DNA of 64,000 nt. It comes from Aspergillus flavus (Eukaryota > Ascomycota > Eurotiomycetes > Eurotiales > Aspergillaceae). The translations under genes were made by a program, and so were the position numbers. The stretch lies in NCBI RefSeq assembly GCF_009017415.1, contig NC_092409.1, forward strand, positions 5,270,001-5,334,000, given 5' to 3'. Below, one piece after another: positions 24,551 through 35,892 of the stretch; position 1 is the stretch's first letter; every line of letters starts with the position of its first letter. Below the pieces are notes generated by a model. The model did not search any database. It was not told the origin of the DNA and saw nothing but the letters and a program-made list of their open reading frames with translations.

Positions 24551-25652
24551 TTTGAATTGGCTTCGGACTGCGTCATGAGTCGGGTAGAGGATTGGTTGGT
24601 GCCTTGGATGCCATGGTATATCGTCTTCTGGCAGACTCTCGATCAGAAGATCTACGCGGACAAAGACTGTCATTTGCTTGCCAGGAATGCGACCAATTAC
24701 AGAGAGCGAGAGAGCAATCGGCAGGAACGTCGCGGTTGGCATCAGCCTCGTTGGCTATAGGACATCACTCCCCCGTGTACGGGGCGCAAACTACTACCTA
24801 GACACGGCTTGTCTACTACCGCATCCAAAGCTGTAGCTCAACCGAGACAATGACATACGGGAGACACTGCATGTCCTTCCGGACGAAATCCACAGTCAAA
24901 TCCATCATTGGTATTTTGGCCCTCATCGCGTATAACCCGCTCAATCAACATATGGTCATAACCAAAACAAGCGCAGCGAACCCAGTGAGGTCCAATGAAT
25001 GAAGGTTCTGGGAGTCTAAAAAGTTGCAAAGGACACAATGGAGGGGTACGCAGTGTCCCTGATTCCGCGGGATCGACAAAAGAAATACCCGGACGGAAAT
25101 TTGCGTCCCAAAACGGACTCCATTCCGCACTATTGCTGCATGAAAGTATCAATTCAAAGCACAATCAGGTCACCATGTTACTCCTATTCTCGTTATCAAG
25201 CAATCCAATATCGACCTCTTTATCCAAAATATGTCTCATCGAGTCTTACGGGGCAAGCAATAAGCAAACGCAGCATTGGTAATCAACATCCGACTCCAAC
25301 CGACATCCGAACTCCGTCGGAAGGGAAACGACGCAGCTCAATCCATAAACTTCAACTGTAAGAAAAGAACCAAGTAGAAACTCGCAATAATAACTGGGTC
25401 CAATACAATACAATCTAAAATCACCAATTACCCCGCCTCACGCGTACTTGGTTACGCCAATTATAAATCCGTCCCCGTCGGGGGTATATATACCTAGTCA
25501 TACATCCTTTCTCTCTTCCATAGATTATATCCAAGAAACATCGCAAGCCACCTGTCTCTAAATTCACATTCACCTACCTACCTCCGGTACCTAAACTCCC
25601 GCTGCTATAAACTACATCACAAACCGAGCAACCAGACGAGGAAATACCAAAA
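24551..25652. other. 1.1 kb spacer, no gene seen
   Basis: Open frames of 60-108 codons on both strands show no motif. The last 200 bases form the promoter/leader of the Dabb gene, with TATATATACC near 25485-25493. Confidence 0.45.
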
Positions 25653-26041
25653 ATGGCCCCCATCGAACGCATCACTCTCTTCAACATTCCCAAAGAAGAA
25701 GACCGGAACAAAGTTCTAGAGCAATACAAGGTTCTAGCGAAGACAGCGACCAAGGTAATTATTCTTCGACCCTCTCCAATGACCTCGGTGTATCTATGGA
25801 GGGGTTGTTAACGAGAACTTCTGTGCAGGACGGCAAACCGTACATTCTTGCTGCAACAGCGGGACACTCTTTCCCGGACCCCCGCAACAAAGGATACACG
25901 CTGTCCGTCAAGACGACGTTCGCTTCGTTGGAGGATATGAAGTACTATGATACCGAGTGTGAGGCGCACAAGGCCCTGAAGGCTGTGGCCGGACCGGTTA
26001 AGGAGGATGTTTTGACTACGTACTATGAGAGTGTTCTGTGA
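25653..26041 (+). CDS. Stress-responsive A/B barrel (Dabb) domain protein
   Basis: Exons 25653-25754 and 25829-26041 give 104 aa, a single ferredoxin-like Dabb domain. It begins IERITLFNIPKEEDRNKVLEQYKVL and includes the typical FASLEDMKYYDTECEAHKALK segment with a conserved His. Such proteins dimerise; fungal members are often stress-induced but reactions are unknown in most cases. No targeting signal seen. Followed by a T-rich 3' region. Confidence 0.85.
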
Positions 26042-26544
26042 ATGATTATGGATTTCTCTTTTTTTTTCTTTCCTTTTTTTTATTCGCTTTTCTTTGACTC
26101 GAGGTTGGATGGGGCTAGATTGTAAGCCCATAACCTTGAATAACATGTATCCATGATATAGACTGCATACATTGGGATCTCTTATTCTGGTAATCAAGAA
26201 AATATCCGCTACACTAAGTCAGACACTGAAAGCATCAGGGGGATCAGACAGGGCGAGAGCGGATGCGGTCTGGAATTGACCAAGTCACTCATAACATGGA
26301 AATCGCTTCATAAGATGCCTGCTCATAAAAAATCTCGGCACGCTGCCGAGAGCTCGCGCTGCGTTAGAAGAGAAACATGATGATACAACAAGCATTTGTC
26401 CTTGCCAGAAGGCCTCGAAACGGACAAACACTAAGAACGCTCCGTCAGAGAAATGTACACGCAAGTCGGAGACCAGGAAGGTGAGGAGGCCCGTCACATT
26501 TGGACAGGTGAAATGTACAAAAAAAGCTCACAAATGAGTGGAAT
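26042..26544. other. Spacer between convergent genes
   Basis: 3' flanks of the Dabb gene and the gyp5-like gene, with T runs near 26058-26085 on the plus strand. No gene seen. Confidence 0.45.
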
Positions 26545-29312
26545 TTAATCAAGGGCCTTGCGGAGATCGCTCCATTTCTGTTTCAGATTCTCGTGGTTTT
26601 CATGGATCTGCAGCGAACGTTAGATACTACTTTCTAAACGGCAAGTATGCGGTGCGGCTTACCTCTGCCCATTTCATTTTCGCCTCCACGAGTTCTTTCT
26701 CCATTTCCGCCATCTGTTCCACCATTGACCGGTTTTCATTCTGTACCTCCATGTTGCGCTTCATGATGCGATCCATCTCAGTTTGGAGCTTCTCTTCGAC
26801 CTCTGCCGGCTGTTTGTCCACTACAATCTTTAGGTTCTTGACCTGCATATTCAAGGCGTCGTTCAGGTCAGTTAGCTCCTCATTTTCTACTTTGAGATGG
26901 ACAAGTTCAGAAGCAAGCTGAACATGCTCCTTGTCCGACGCCTCAGCTTGTTCTTCCAGTAATCGGATCCGGGCACTCTGTGTGGCTACCGTATGTTTGA
27001 GGTTCTCTAGCTCTTGTTCGCGTTCTTTTTCAGTCCGTACTTTTTCCTCCCATTCCGCCGTATAGGCGCGAATCGTCTCGCCATCAAGAGGAACAGCACA
27101 AGCATCCTGTACCAAAAGATCCGCGCGATACACTTCCTTGTCGGCAGCCCCCGAGCTGCCGAAGAACCCAGACTCGAGGATGGACGACGCCGAGGGCTGT
27201 TTGTCAATGTAGACATCGAACAAGCGCTCCTTAAGGAAGGTGGTCAGTGGAGTCATGTCCTTCATACCCAGAAGCGCCTCGGAGTTTCGACGCATAATGG
27301 CGATCGCAAATTTAAGGATTGTATTTTCGAGTCCCTCATCAAGAATTAGATCGTAGATGCGGAGAACTAATTGTAGGGGGAAGCGATATGCGAAGAGGGT
27401 CAGGAACCATTGCGTGGCATACAACTGCGGATGTACCCCTCGCCGGCGAAGGTGGCAGTATAAGGCAGGTTCCATATCCTCGAGCAAACGTTCGAAAAGG
27501 AAAAGGCTGCGGTGCAGACCAGGCATATCGTGGATGAACATCTCTCGTAGGCCATAGTGATTCATCAACTTGACCAGCAGCGTAAATGCTTCAGCCTCAT
27601 CCATCTATAAGAAATGCATGTTAGCATGAGACCTTTCTTGAGGTTTGCATTCAAGTCACTTACATTAAATAGCAGCGGCATAACAATAAAATTCATGCCC
27701 TGTGCATACCCCACGGCCTCGTCGTACAGAGCGTACGCTTTACACAGGCCAAACAGACCTTCCTGGTTCCCTTGCGACACAAAGTAGCGGGAATAACTCG
27801 TGCGAGCACCCAAATCCCGCCGAATAGTCTTTTCCAGCTTCTGTAGGGCCACGCCGTCTTCCTTCTCCTTCTTTTTCCGAGCTGCCTCGCTCGCAGACTG
27901 TTCTTTTGCCAGTTTTTCCGGGTCCACTTCGTGTGAAGGGCTAGGGGACCCGTTGACCGAATGCGCTGCCGACCCAGAATGTTCGGAACGGATGGACGAT
28001 CGAGATGAGGATGCGGACTCTTTCTCTCCGTTTGTCGTACCATTGGAAGTTCGGGATTTTTCCTTTTCTGTGCCACGCGCAACCAGTTCCCGGTAAACTT
28101 CTTCAAGTTCGGGGTTTCTGCTGTCAGCCAGGACTTGCCAGATGACCCCTCGAATGGTCTGCGGGATTCCCCGCTTGATAGCAGCGTTCAACTCTTCGGA
28201 ATTCGTGCCCTTCAGCGCCTGGGGACCACGGTTGACTAACTGCTGCCATAGTTCCCAATCGACAGGCGCCGCTGCGTCAGTTGCTGAGGCCGAGAAACCA
28301 GAGACTGTTCCCGGAGCGAGATTTGGGTTCACCGTTGGCGGCACATTGGGCGGCGATGTTGCTGTTATAGCTGCAGAATCGTTCTCCCGTTCTTCTGGGA
28401 TGCTTGGGGGTGGGCTTCCAGCGGATTGACTGATGCTTGCACGTCCCGACGCGACACTTGCTTCATCATTTTCCGAAACTAGCCCCTCATCCCGCATCCT
28501 AAGCATTTTAAACTGATCCTTCAAGCTGTTGCGAGCTGGCTTTCGGGATCCCGTGCTCGCACCATCCTGATCCTCACCATCCTGTGTTCGGCCGGCCAAT
28601 TCAGGATTACTGGAGATCGTGGATATAGAAGCAGCCGTGCTCCGGCGACTGTTCTGAGGGGGTGATTTCGTCTCTTTGCTTCCCGTCGAACTCCGAGTAA
28701 GCCAGGCAAATGGGCCTGTGAGTTTTCGAGCAGGTGGTGGTGGCGGTGCAGCAGGGGCTGTGTTCTTGATCACTGGAGGAGCAGGGTCTGACAGGCGAGG
28801 ATTCTGAGCCGACATCGAATCCCTAGAGGATAGTGGAGGAGAACCAGGGTTGTGGCCCGGACTTATATCGTGATTCTCGAAGGGCTCATCATCTTTGTTG
28901 TTGCTGGCAAGATTCACCTCGTCGAGGGAAGTGGTAGACAATCGGTGAGCCGTCAACAGTGGGGATTTCTGTAATTTTTGTTTGCGAGGCGTTTCCTCCG
29001 CTTCCGACCGTGTGTCCGAATGAGCATCACTTGTCTCTCCGTTTGTCTTCACTTCGTCCTGTGGAGCGGTTGGCAGGGAGGGCGCGTCGCTTAGCTGAGG
29101 CGTGGTAGCCGAAGCGCTCGGAGGACTGTCTGTTAGGGAGCGGGTGGAGGAACTCTGGGGAATCGACACGGTCAAATTGTTTTGAGATGTTGGAGCTTCC
29201 AGGGCATCGTCGAAGGTGTCCTGGTCAAAGAGTCAATGAGTTTAGATTGTAGAACCATGGGGCGCCGGTAGTATCTTACTCCTTCATAGTCTCTGCTATT
29301 CCGTCTAGACAT
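26545..29312 (-). CDS. gyp5: Rab GTPase-activating protein, Gyp5-like (TBC domain)
   Basis: Exons 29280-29312, 27664-29220, 26663-27604 and 26545-26607 give 864 aa. The first ~350 residues are Ser/Pro-rich and disordered. The TBC domain starts at RGIPQTIRGVIWQVL (about 361) and carries the glutamine finger in GYAQGMN (about 515-521). It contains an ~80-residue Ser/Lys-rich insertion between its first helix and the arginine-finger block IRRDLGAR (about 477-484). A long coiled coil (about 710-850) closes the protein, as in yeast Gyp5, which acts on Ypt1/Sec4 in ER-Golgi and polarised secretion. The spacing of the catalytic Arg is unusual (see findings). Confidence 0.88.
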
Positions 29313-30325
29313 GATGAACCGGAGCCCCCTGGGGCAGTTAAATAGGTCTGTTCAAGATTTGTCCAATCGAAAATTCAAATATCACAGTCGGTATTGGAAT
29401 ATAAAAACAAAGTATAGAGGATGATCAGAAGAACGGAAGGGCCATGGCAAGCAGGGGGAAGGAGGTTGTGAGACAGAGTGGAAGCCACCACGCGGTTCGG
29501 TTTAGTTGTTTAGTTGACGGAGAAGGGGTTGGATATGGAATGGGCCCCAACAGCCACCAGTGGAAATGGGCCACTTGAAGGGGTGTCAAAAGGCAGAAGG
29601 GAATTTGAGGGGACGAAGGAGTAAAGATAAAAATATAAAATAAACCAAGACACTAAGGTTCGGGGTATATGACTTTTTGCTGAGTTTGTGGCTTATTTAT
29701 TCTAATTTTATTTATTTTTAATTTTTATGTTTCTATAGTATGTATTGTGTATTATTGAGGAGGAGAGAGACTCGACGACTTCCACTATCTCAATGGGATC
29801 GTTGGTAACGTTGGCTGATTTGCTGGTAAAAGCTTGGCGGGTCTAGAGTCCCGGTCAAAAGTACTGATCAGTGCATACTTTTCTTTTTCCCTATTGTTTC
29901 CTTTTTTTTTTTTTCCTATTAATGTTTATATTATTTGATTGTCCTTTCCTTCTTTTCCTTTTCAACATCTGATCTTCCTGTCCGTATGTAAATGTGGTTC
30001 AAATTAAAATGTTGTATATATAAGTTTCGTATTTCGACTACGAGTTTAGTGTCTACTAGTAAATATTCAAGTGTATCCGTAATTTGTAAACATTCCTGAA
30101 ACTCCCCTGAATTTCTGCCATCCATGGATGAAAAAAAACCTATTGGTCCCCACAGCCCAACTAAATGCGCCTACTATAAGGACGACTCCAAACTAAACGA
30201 CGGACTAACCACCACCGACAATTCGACCTATAGGAATTAAGGAGTCGACTTGATGAAAAGGTAATTCCGCATTTAGCGTTCTATGATATGTTTATACAGG
30301 AATTGTGAAGCAAGGAGGAGCTCCT
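29313..30325. other. T-rich spacer, no gene seen
   Basis: 1 kb holding the gyp5 promoter and the 3' flank of bet4. It is very AT-rich around 29690-29740 and has a long T run near 29907-29917. The frame at 29931-30125 is compositionally biased and not credible. Confidence 0.5.
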
Positions 30326-31564
30326 TTAAGCACAGAGTGATCGCTCAAAATCCAACCACCGTCCACGTCTAAGCGGGTCCATTTTCTTCAGTTCCGAGAT
30401 CCAGCTCAAAACCTTTTGTTGGTCGTCACTAGACATGGTCCCTTGTATCTTCGATGCCAACAAGGTACAGTCGATTAATGCCTGGTAGATATACTTACAA
30501 TCCTCTGCCCCATCCAGCATATCCTGAATCTCCTCGATCTCTTGGCGGACATAGTCCAGCCGCTCCGACTGACTGAGGTTTGGTGCCATCGTCTGCCCTG
30601 ATGTTGCCGGGTCAAATGTGCACATTAAGTTTTGATGATAAAACCATAGTGACTGGTCATATGGGTCACACAGGGCGCGATGGATAAGCTCCAGTTCTTA
30701 GTTGCATTAGCGAAGAAAGCGATCATTTCTTATGTAAGATAGGGAAACGTACCGTCATTGAGCATCTTTCTTCGTTCCGCATCAGTGGCTGATTTCTCAT
30801 TTAGCAATCGCTGGATAAGCTTCGTCCGATAATGCCACGCGGAAAAGTTAGAGAGATTGGTCCCGATCATCTTTTTCGCATACTCGAACTCTGCTTGCGC
30901 CATACTTTCCCCCTGTTCTTCGGACGTTAGTGTCTCTAACGTGTCCACAACAACTCGTCGGTAGCCCCAGCCATGGAAGTTTCTGCTGTCTAGGCGAAGC
31001 ATTTTGCCCACAAGCGCTAGCTCTTCTTCCCAGATTCTCCGGGAGATGGAGAGCGGCAGCAGACGTTTAGCTTCATCTAGAAGCCATAAACGATAGTTCC
31101 ATATCCAGTAGCACTTGGGAAAGCTGCGCAGTAGCGGCATCAGGAACAGCAGGTCATTCTTGATTAAAGTAGTTATCCTATCCGCTGCAGCTTCAGCCGA
31201 GTCACTTGATGCAGCTTGTGTGAATTCGTGTCGCAGAACCTGGCGTCGATAATTCCACACCGTGTAGTACTCCGGATTCTTGGTCAACAATTCGGAGATT
31301 TTCTGAAGGGTTTCAGGCGTATACTGCTGTTCTGCAATCTGGACTACCTATCAGAACGCCGTGTGTATTCTGAGGAACAAAGTAGATATACCTTCGCACG
31401 GACTAAATGATCCAACTCCTGGTATTTTTCTATTTTGCGAAGCTCTTGTTGACGAGCCTCTTCGGATTTCTCCTTCAGGCTGTAGCGGGGTATCCCATGC
31501 TGCCGAACCATCCATCAGTAGGTGTGGGGTATGCAGAGGGGAGGTCAAAAATTACGCTGGCCAT
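30326..31564 (-). CDS. bet4: Rab geranylgeranyltransferase alpha subunit Bet4
   Basis: Alpha subunit of type II geranylgeranyltransferase, which with Bet2 prenylates Rab C-terminal cysteines. Exons 31556-31564 (only nine bases, encoding Met-Ala-Ser), 31392-31499, 30753-31338 and 30326-30696 give 357 aa. PPTA repeats are clear: EYYTVWNYRRQVL, CYWIWNYRLWLL, NFHGWGYRRVVV, NFSAWHYRTKLI and SLWFYHQNL. The start relies on the micro-exon: codons after the acceptor read HGIPRYSLKEKSEEARQQEL, matching fungal Bet4 N-termini of the MASHG type. Divergent from the ama1-like gene. Confidence 0.93.
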
Positions 31565-31975
31565 GTTGACCTGTTGTCTATCTATGAAACACCTGACTAG
31601 TTGAAACGTGCCACCACCAGGAACGGATGGTTTTCACAGGCCTACCAGTAAGGAGAACGATGAAGTAGAAGTCACGGCTGCTCAACTCCGTTTGGAGTGC
31701 TTTCCCTATCGGGACGTCACGTGCCATACTATACTGCCTCATCTATACGGGATCACCGTCCACCTTCCTTCAGCTTCCAACTTATGTACTGTTTATCAAG
31801 GGATATGTTATCGCATTACAGCACAATAGTCTTATATTCGGGGTCTAGGTTTCTATGATCTGGACCCGTAACCCCATTCTTTTTGACTTTGAAGCCATTC
31901 CAGAGCTGACCATAGCATTCAATTATTACATCTATTACAGGCCGCCAACCGCAACAGCTGAGCGTTGTTATAGCA
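31565..31975. promoter_or_regulatory. Divergent promoter of bet4 and the ama1-like gene
   Basis: 411 bases with one CACGTG core at 31718-31723 (GACGTCACGTGCC, overlapping a TGACGT/GACGTC element). No other gene seen. Confidence 0.45.
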
Positions 31976-34731
31976 ATGATAGGCTCTAAATGCCATGTAT
32001 TGCAGAAGCGGGACCCTTTCATGGAAAGTAGACCGTCAAGGCCTGAGCTCATCTCGGACACCTCTAGTGATGACGACTCCAATCAATCAAATGACCATGC
32101 TATTACTCCACCGCCCCTCATAGGGCCTGTCACTCATTATGGAGTTAATCTAAGCCCCAGCTCGCCTTTTTCGGGGGAATACAAAGATAGTCGCACAATT
32201 CCTCTTCATGTGCCTGTGGCAAGCAAAAGGCGTCATACTGTCTGCAACTCAAAGAACCCACGTGTGGAGGTAGATAGTGTTGCCAAACAGCCATTATCGC
32301 CTGCCAGAAGTCGACCTAAGGCTAGGAGGTATACTACAACTAATACAAATGGCGATTTTTCGAAATCCCCAGCCTCACCGGACAGGTTCATACCCGTTAG
32401 GCAATTTATGAATCCACCATCAACCTTGTTTCATATTGGTAAGAGCCCTCAGGAGCTATCCCCTGAGGAGAGATTTCTGCGCCATCGTTCACAGAAAGAA
32501 GACCCGTTTATGCCCACGCGCCCAAGACGATCTGCAAGCACTCCTGGAATACCCTCAGGACGTCCACTACAACTGTACTATGGGCCCCGTTTTATCAATC
32601 TTCCGGCCATCACAGGGATTGATAGCTCATTAAATCCAGAAGCCGGGCCTAGACAAGTGAGTAACGGGGCTGTCTGGCATGTTGGTGGAGCATCTACTGC
32701 CGTAGGCAGACGATCTAGGACAACTTCTAGCCGTTCCGGGGGACCCTTGACAAGTGGAACAGCTGCTCCTATGTACAATGCTAGTTTCTTGCCATCTGTA
32801 GAATCGGCCGAGAAACAATCCAAATACGAGTCAAGGGTGGCTCTTGCATTGGATATTGACCCTGCAAGAACCCTTCTCAACAGTCATCACTGCTGGCCGC
32901 TACTTGAGTCCACTCCAGCTCCATTCTCTCCCCTCTACGAGCGATTCTCGCCGTTAGTCTGGAAAGACAATGCATGGAAGAAGGCAGAGAAGAACAGGTG
33001 TAAGTACAGTTCTTTTTATTTTATTTTTTTCATACTTCAACTGCAAATGGTGCTGCATGGTTGCCGGCCACTCATGGTCTCTTGAACCGTCTAACACATT
33101 TCCACATGGTAATCATAGGGAGTATTACGCCTCTACCAAGGGAAGATAGCGCAAGAATTGTACCAACGCTACCATTCCGTATACTAGACGCACCTAACCT
33201 CCGCGATGACTTTTATTGCTCAACACTAGCATATTCAATCACTTCTGGGATTCTTGCCGTCGGTCTTGGCCACCATGTTTACCTTTGGTCTGAAGCTTTT
33301 GGCGTACAGTACCCACCTTTCGCTGACCAACATCCCTCGAACTTTGTAACCTCTCTGTCTTTCTCCTCGGAGAGTGGAGAGAAAGACATTCTGGCTGTTG
33401 GCAGGCATTCCGGCACACTCAGCCTTTGGAGTGTTTTTGATTCGGAGATACGTTTTGAAGTTAACCATCCTTATACAATCACTTGTGTTGCATTCAAGCA
33501 TGTGAATTCGCGCAGAATGTCAGAGAGATTCAAACATGTCGAGGTAGACACAGAAGATCTTGCTGTCGGCGATGATCTGGGTAATGTCTGGTACTACTCA
33601 GTTGAGTGGCCTGACGATGAGATCCGGGAAGATTTTGACTGGCAAGGCTCCATGACCCTTATTGCTAAGATATCGGCCCATACACAGCAGGTTTGTGGCA
33701 TATCCTGGTCTCCAGACGGAGCGATTCTTGCTACTGGTGGCAATGATAATGCGTGTATGCTATTCGAGCTGCAAGATATTATTCCCCCAGGAGAATTAGG
33801 CATAATCTCGAAGCGCCCGAATACGCTACGCCAGAGTCGTCTCAATTCATTCGTGGAGAACACACATCAACAGCTCTTACATAGACACTTCATCGCTCGC
33901 AATTTACCAACATCTTCCCGTCCTGGTACCGCGCCTTTGTCGACAGCTCTTCTCAGCCGTGTGGGATCACTCATCTCAGATCACGACCGAACGGTCATAG
34001 TGCCGCCAAACTATCAGAGGCATCGGCTTGTCCATTCTGCGGCGGTTAAAGCAATAGCATTCGCTCCCTGGCAGCCATCGCTCTTAGCCACAGGTGGGGG
34101 CTCTAATGACCGCGCCATTCACTTCTACCACACGCCGTCCGGCGCATGTCTGGCTACTATCAACGTTTACGCTCAGGTGACTGGTCTTATTTGGAGCAAG
34201 ACAAGGAGAGAGATTGTCACCACCTTTGGCTTCGCACAACCAGAGCATCCGTTCCGAATTGCTGTCTTTGCCTGGCCAAGCTGTGAGCAGATCGCTGCAA
34301 TCCCATGGGGCCCAAACGGTAGTAGCTGGGATCGTATAGAGAATGAGTCAAATGTTGACTGCGGCCGAGCCCTCTGTGCAGTTAGCTACCCCTGCAGGCC
34401 ACCCACTTATGTGCTTGATAAATTAGACAGCCCTGATGGCTCTTCTATATCTAGTTTGGTAAATCAACTCAGGTCAAACAGGAAGGGAGGAAGTGTACAT
34501 TACCGGCGGGCAGTTGTGCGGCCTAGGGCCAAAGAAGGAGGGCTCTGGTGTCCACGCACGGTCGAAGAAGGATGTATCATTGTGGCCTCTAGTGACCAAA
34601 GTGTCAAGTTTCATGAGGTGTGGAGCAGTGGAAGAAAACAAAAGGCTGCAGCTTCTGGGCCATACGGTGGTAGTGAGATCCTCGAGGGCATCGAAGGTTT
34701 GGAAGCCCCAGGGAAGGAAGTCATTCGTTGA
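31976..34731 (+). CDS. ama1: Ama1-like activator of the anaphase-promoting complex (Cdc20/Fizzy family)
   Basis: Two exons (31976-32999 and 33119-34731) join in frame to 878 aa. A C-box DRFIPVR sits at residues 136-142, the element that docks APC/C. A long region rich in Ser, Pro and Arg precedes WD40 repeats starting near residue 370 (LAYSITSGILAVGLGHHVYLW, DILAVGRHSGTLSLW, AKISAHTQQVCGISWSPDG..., LLATGGGSNDRAIHFY). The last two residues are Ile-Arg, the IR tail typical of Cdc20/Cdh1 proteins. Divergent blades and insertions between repeats fit the meiosis-specific Ama1 branch rather than Cdc20 or Cdh1; meiotic use here is inference. Confidence 0.85.
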
Positions 34732-35028
34732 TGCTAGAGCTTCGGGGTGCAGAGCTTTCTGGAACATTGGCAACTATATACTTAGTCCATTGGCATATCA
34801 TGTCAAGCAGGTATCCTTATGGGGCACAGTAATAGACATGTCATGGCTATGATACAGCAGTCTGTAGGACAAGCTGGAGCCTGGTCGCTAGCTACTCCAG
34901 TAGGTCGTGCCACTGCCGCTAGCACCACTGACTCCCATATATTCCATGTCGTCAAAACACTCGTAATCGCGTCATACCAGGGGGGAAAATTCTAGCAGAG
35001 AAATACAAGGCAAAAATAAAAAACGAAA
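34732..35028. other. Short spacer between the ama1-like gene and tRNA
   Basis: 3' flank of the ama1-like gene; nothing else seen apart from the tRNA terminator. Confidence 0.4.
35018..35023 (-). terminator. RNA polymerase III terminator of tRNA-Ser
   Basis: A run of six T on the minus strand, five bases after the tRNA 3' end, as expected for Pol III termination. Confidence 0.75.
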
Positions 35029-35110
35029 CGTCAGCGACAGGACTCGAACCTGTGCGGGCGAACCCAATAGATTTCTAGTCTATCGCCTTAACCACTCGGC
35101 CACACTGACG
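35029..35110 (-). tRNA. tRNA-Ser(AGA)
   Basis: An 82-base cloverleaf on the minus strand without intron. The seven-pair acceptor stem (CGTCAGT with GCTGACG, one G-T pair) closes the molecule. The A box is TGGCCGAGTGG and the B box GGTTCGAGTCC. The anticodon stem ATAGA/TCTAT holds loop CTAGAAA, so the anticodon is AGA, read as IGA for UCU/UCC/UCA Ser. The extra arm (TGGGTTCGCCC) is long, as in all class II serine tRNAs. Confidence 0.96.
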
Positions 35111-35892
35111 ATTGATGTTTTTCTGCTTGCTATTTAGGTATATAAGCCTACACAAAGAGTACATTCCTGTGCTTCGACGACATATGTACATCCTCAGAAA
35201 TGTGGTATCGATCTACTGTAAGTAACTTTGTACATCTTCGTTCAATTCTTTCGGCTATTGTTCTATTCCCATTAGCTCGTCTTCGCGTGGTATTTTATCG
35301 AAAATGCATTATTGGTCTGGTCTATGGTGTGAAGTTGTAGATTTGGGGTCTTATATATATATATCCCCCGTTGCTGACGCACGGGATATTCTCCAGTACA
35401 AAACTAGGTCAATTACCAAAGTTGGCGCATTGTTTCAGAGGGAGCACACAGACAACATACGCACAGTATGAGTACGCAAGAATAAAGAACCGCCCAAGGG
35501 ACAGCTCTTGAACGAGCTACCTTACTCTGCCGGCGTAATGCTCGTACGGTGGATAGGCAACGGGGAATACGAGTATATAGGTATTCGTCTCTGAATAAGG
35601 AGATAGGTGTAAAGCTATAGGTCTAGAGACTGAGAAACCTCGGATTTGTACGTGCTCACCCCCGTGTCAGCAAAACTAGGAACATATATCAGCGCGATAG
35701 ATGCATGAAGATAGGTAAATATATGGTAGTAGCAAGCCAATGTAGATGCTAGTGAACAAGGTCCCCTACACTATGGGAATACATGAAACAGTTTTAAAAA
35801 ATTTCTTTCTCTTTTTGAGCACTTTTTGTCTGGGTGTAAGAAACACGATACCCCAGGAACAAACACAGAAGAACAGGGTATAAAAATCTAAT
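35111..35892. other. Spacer, no gene seen
   Basis: 780 bases between the tRNA and the utp5 3' end, with a short TA microsatellite near 35353-35363. The frame 35766-36005 overlaps the utp5 tail and is a shadow. Confidence 0.45.

Noticed and set aside
29690..29760. AT-rich patch as a RIP-mutated element
   Set aside because: Too short and without repeat structure; reads as an ordinary AT-rich spacer.
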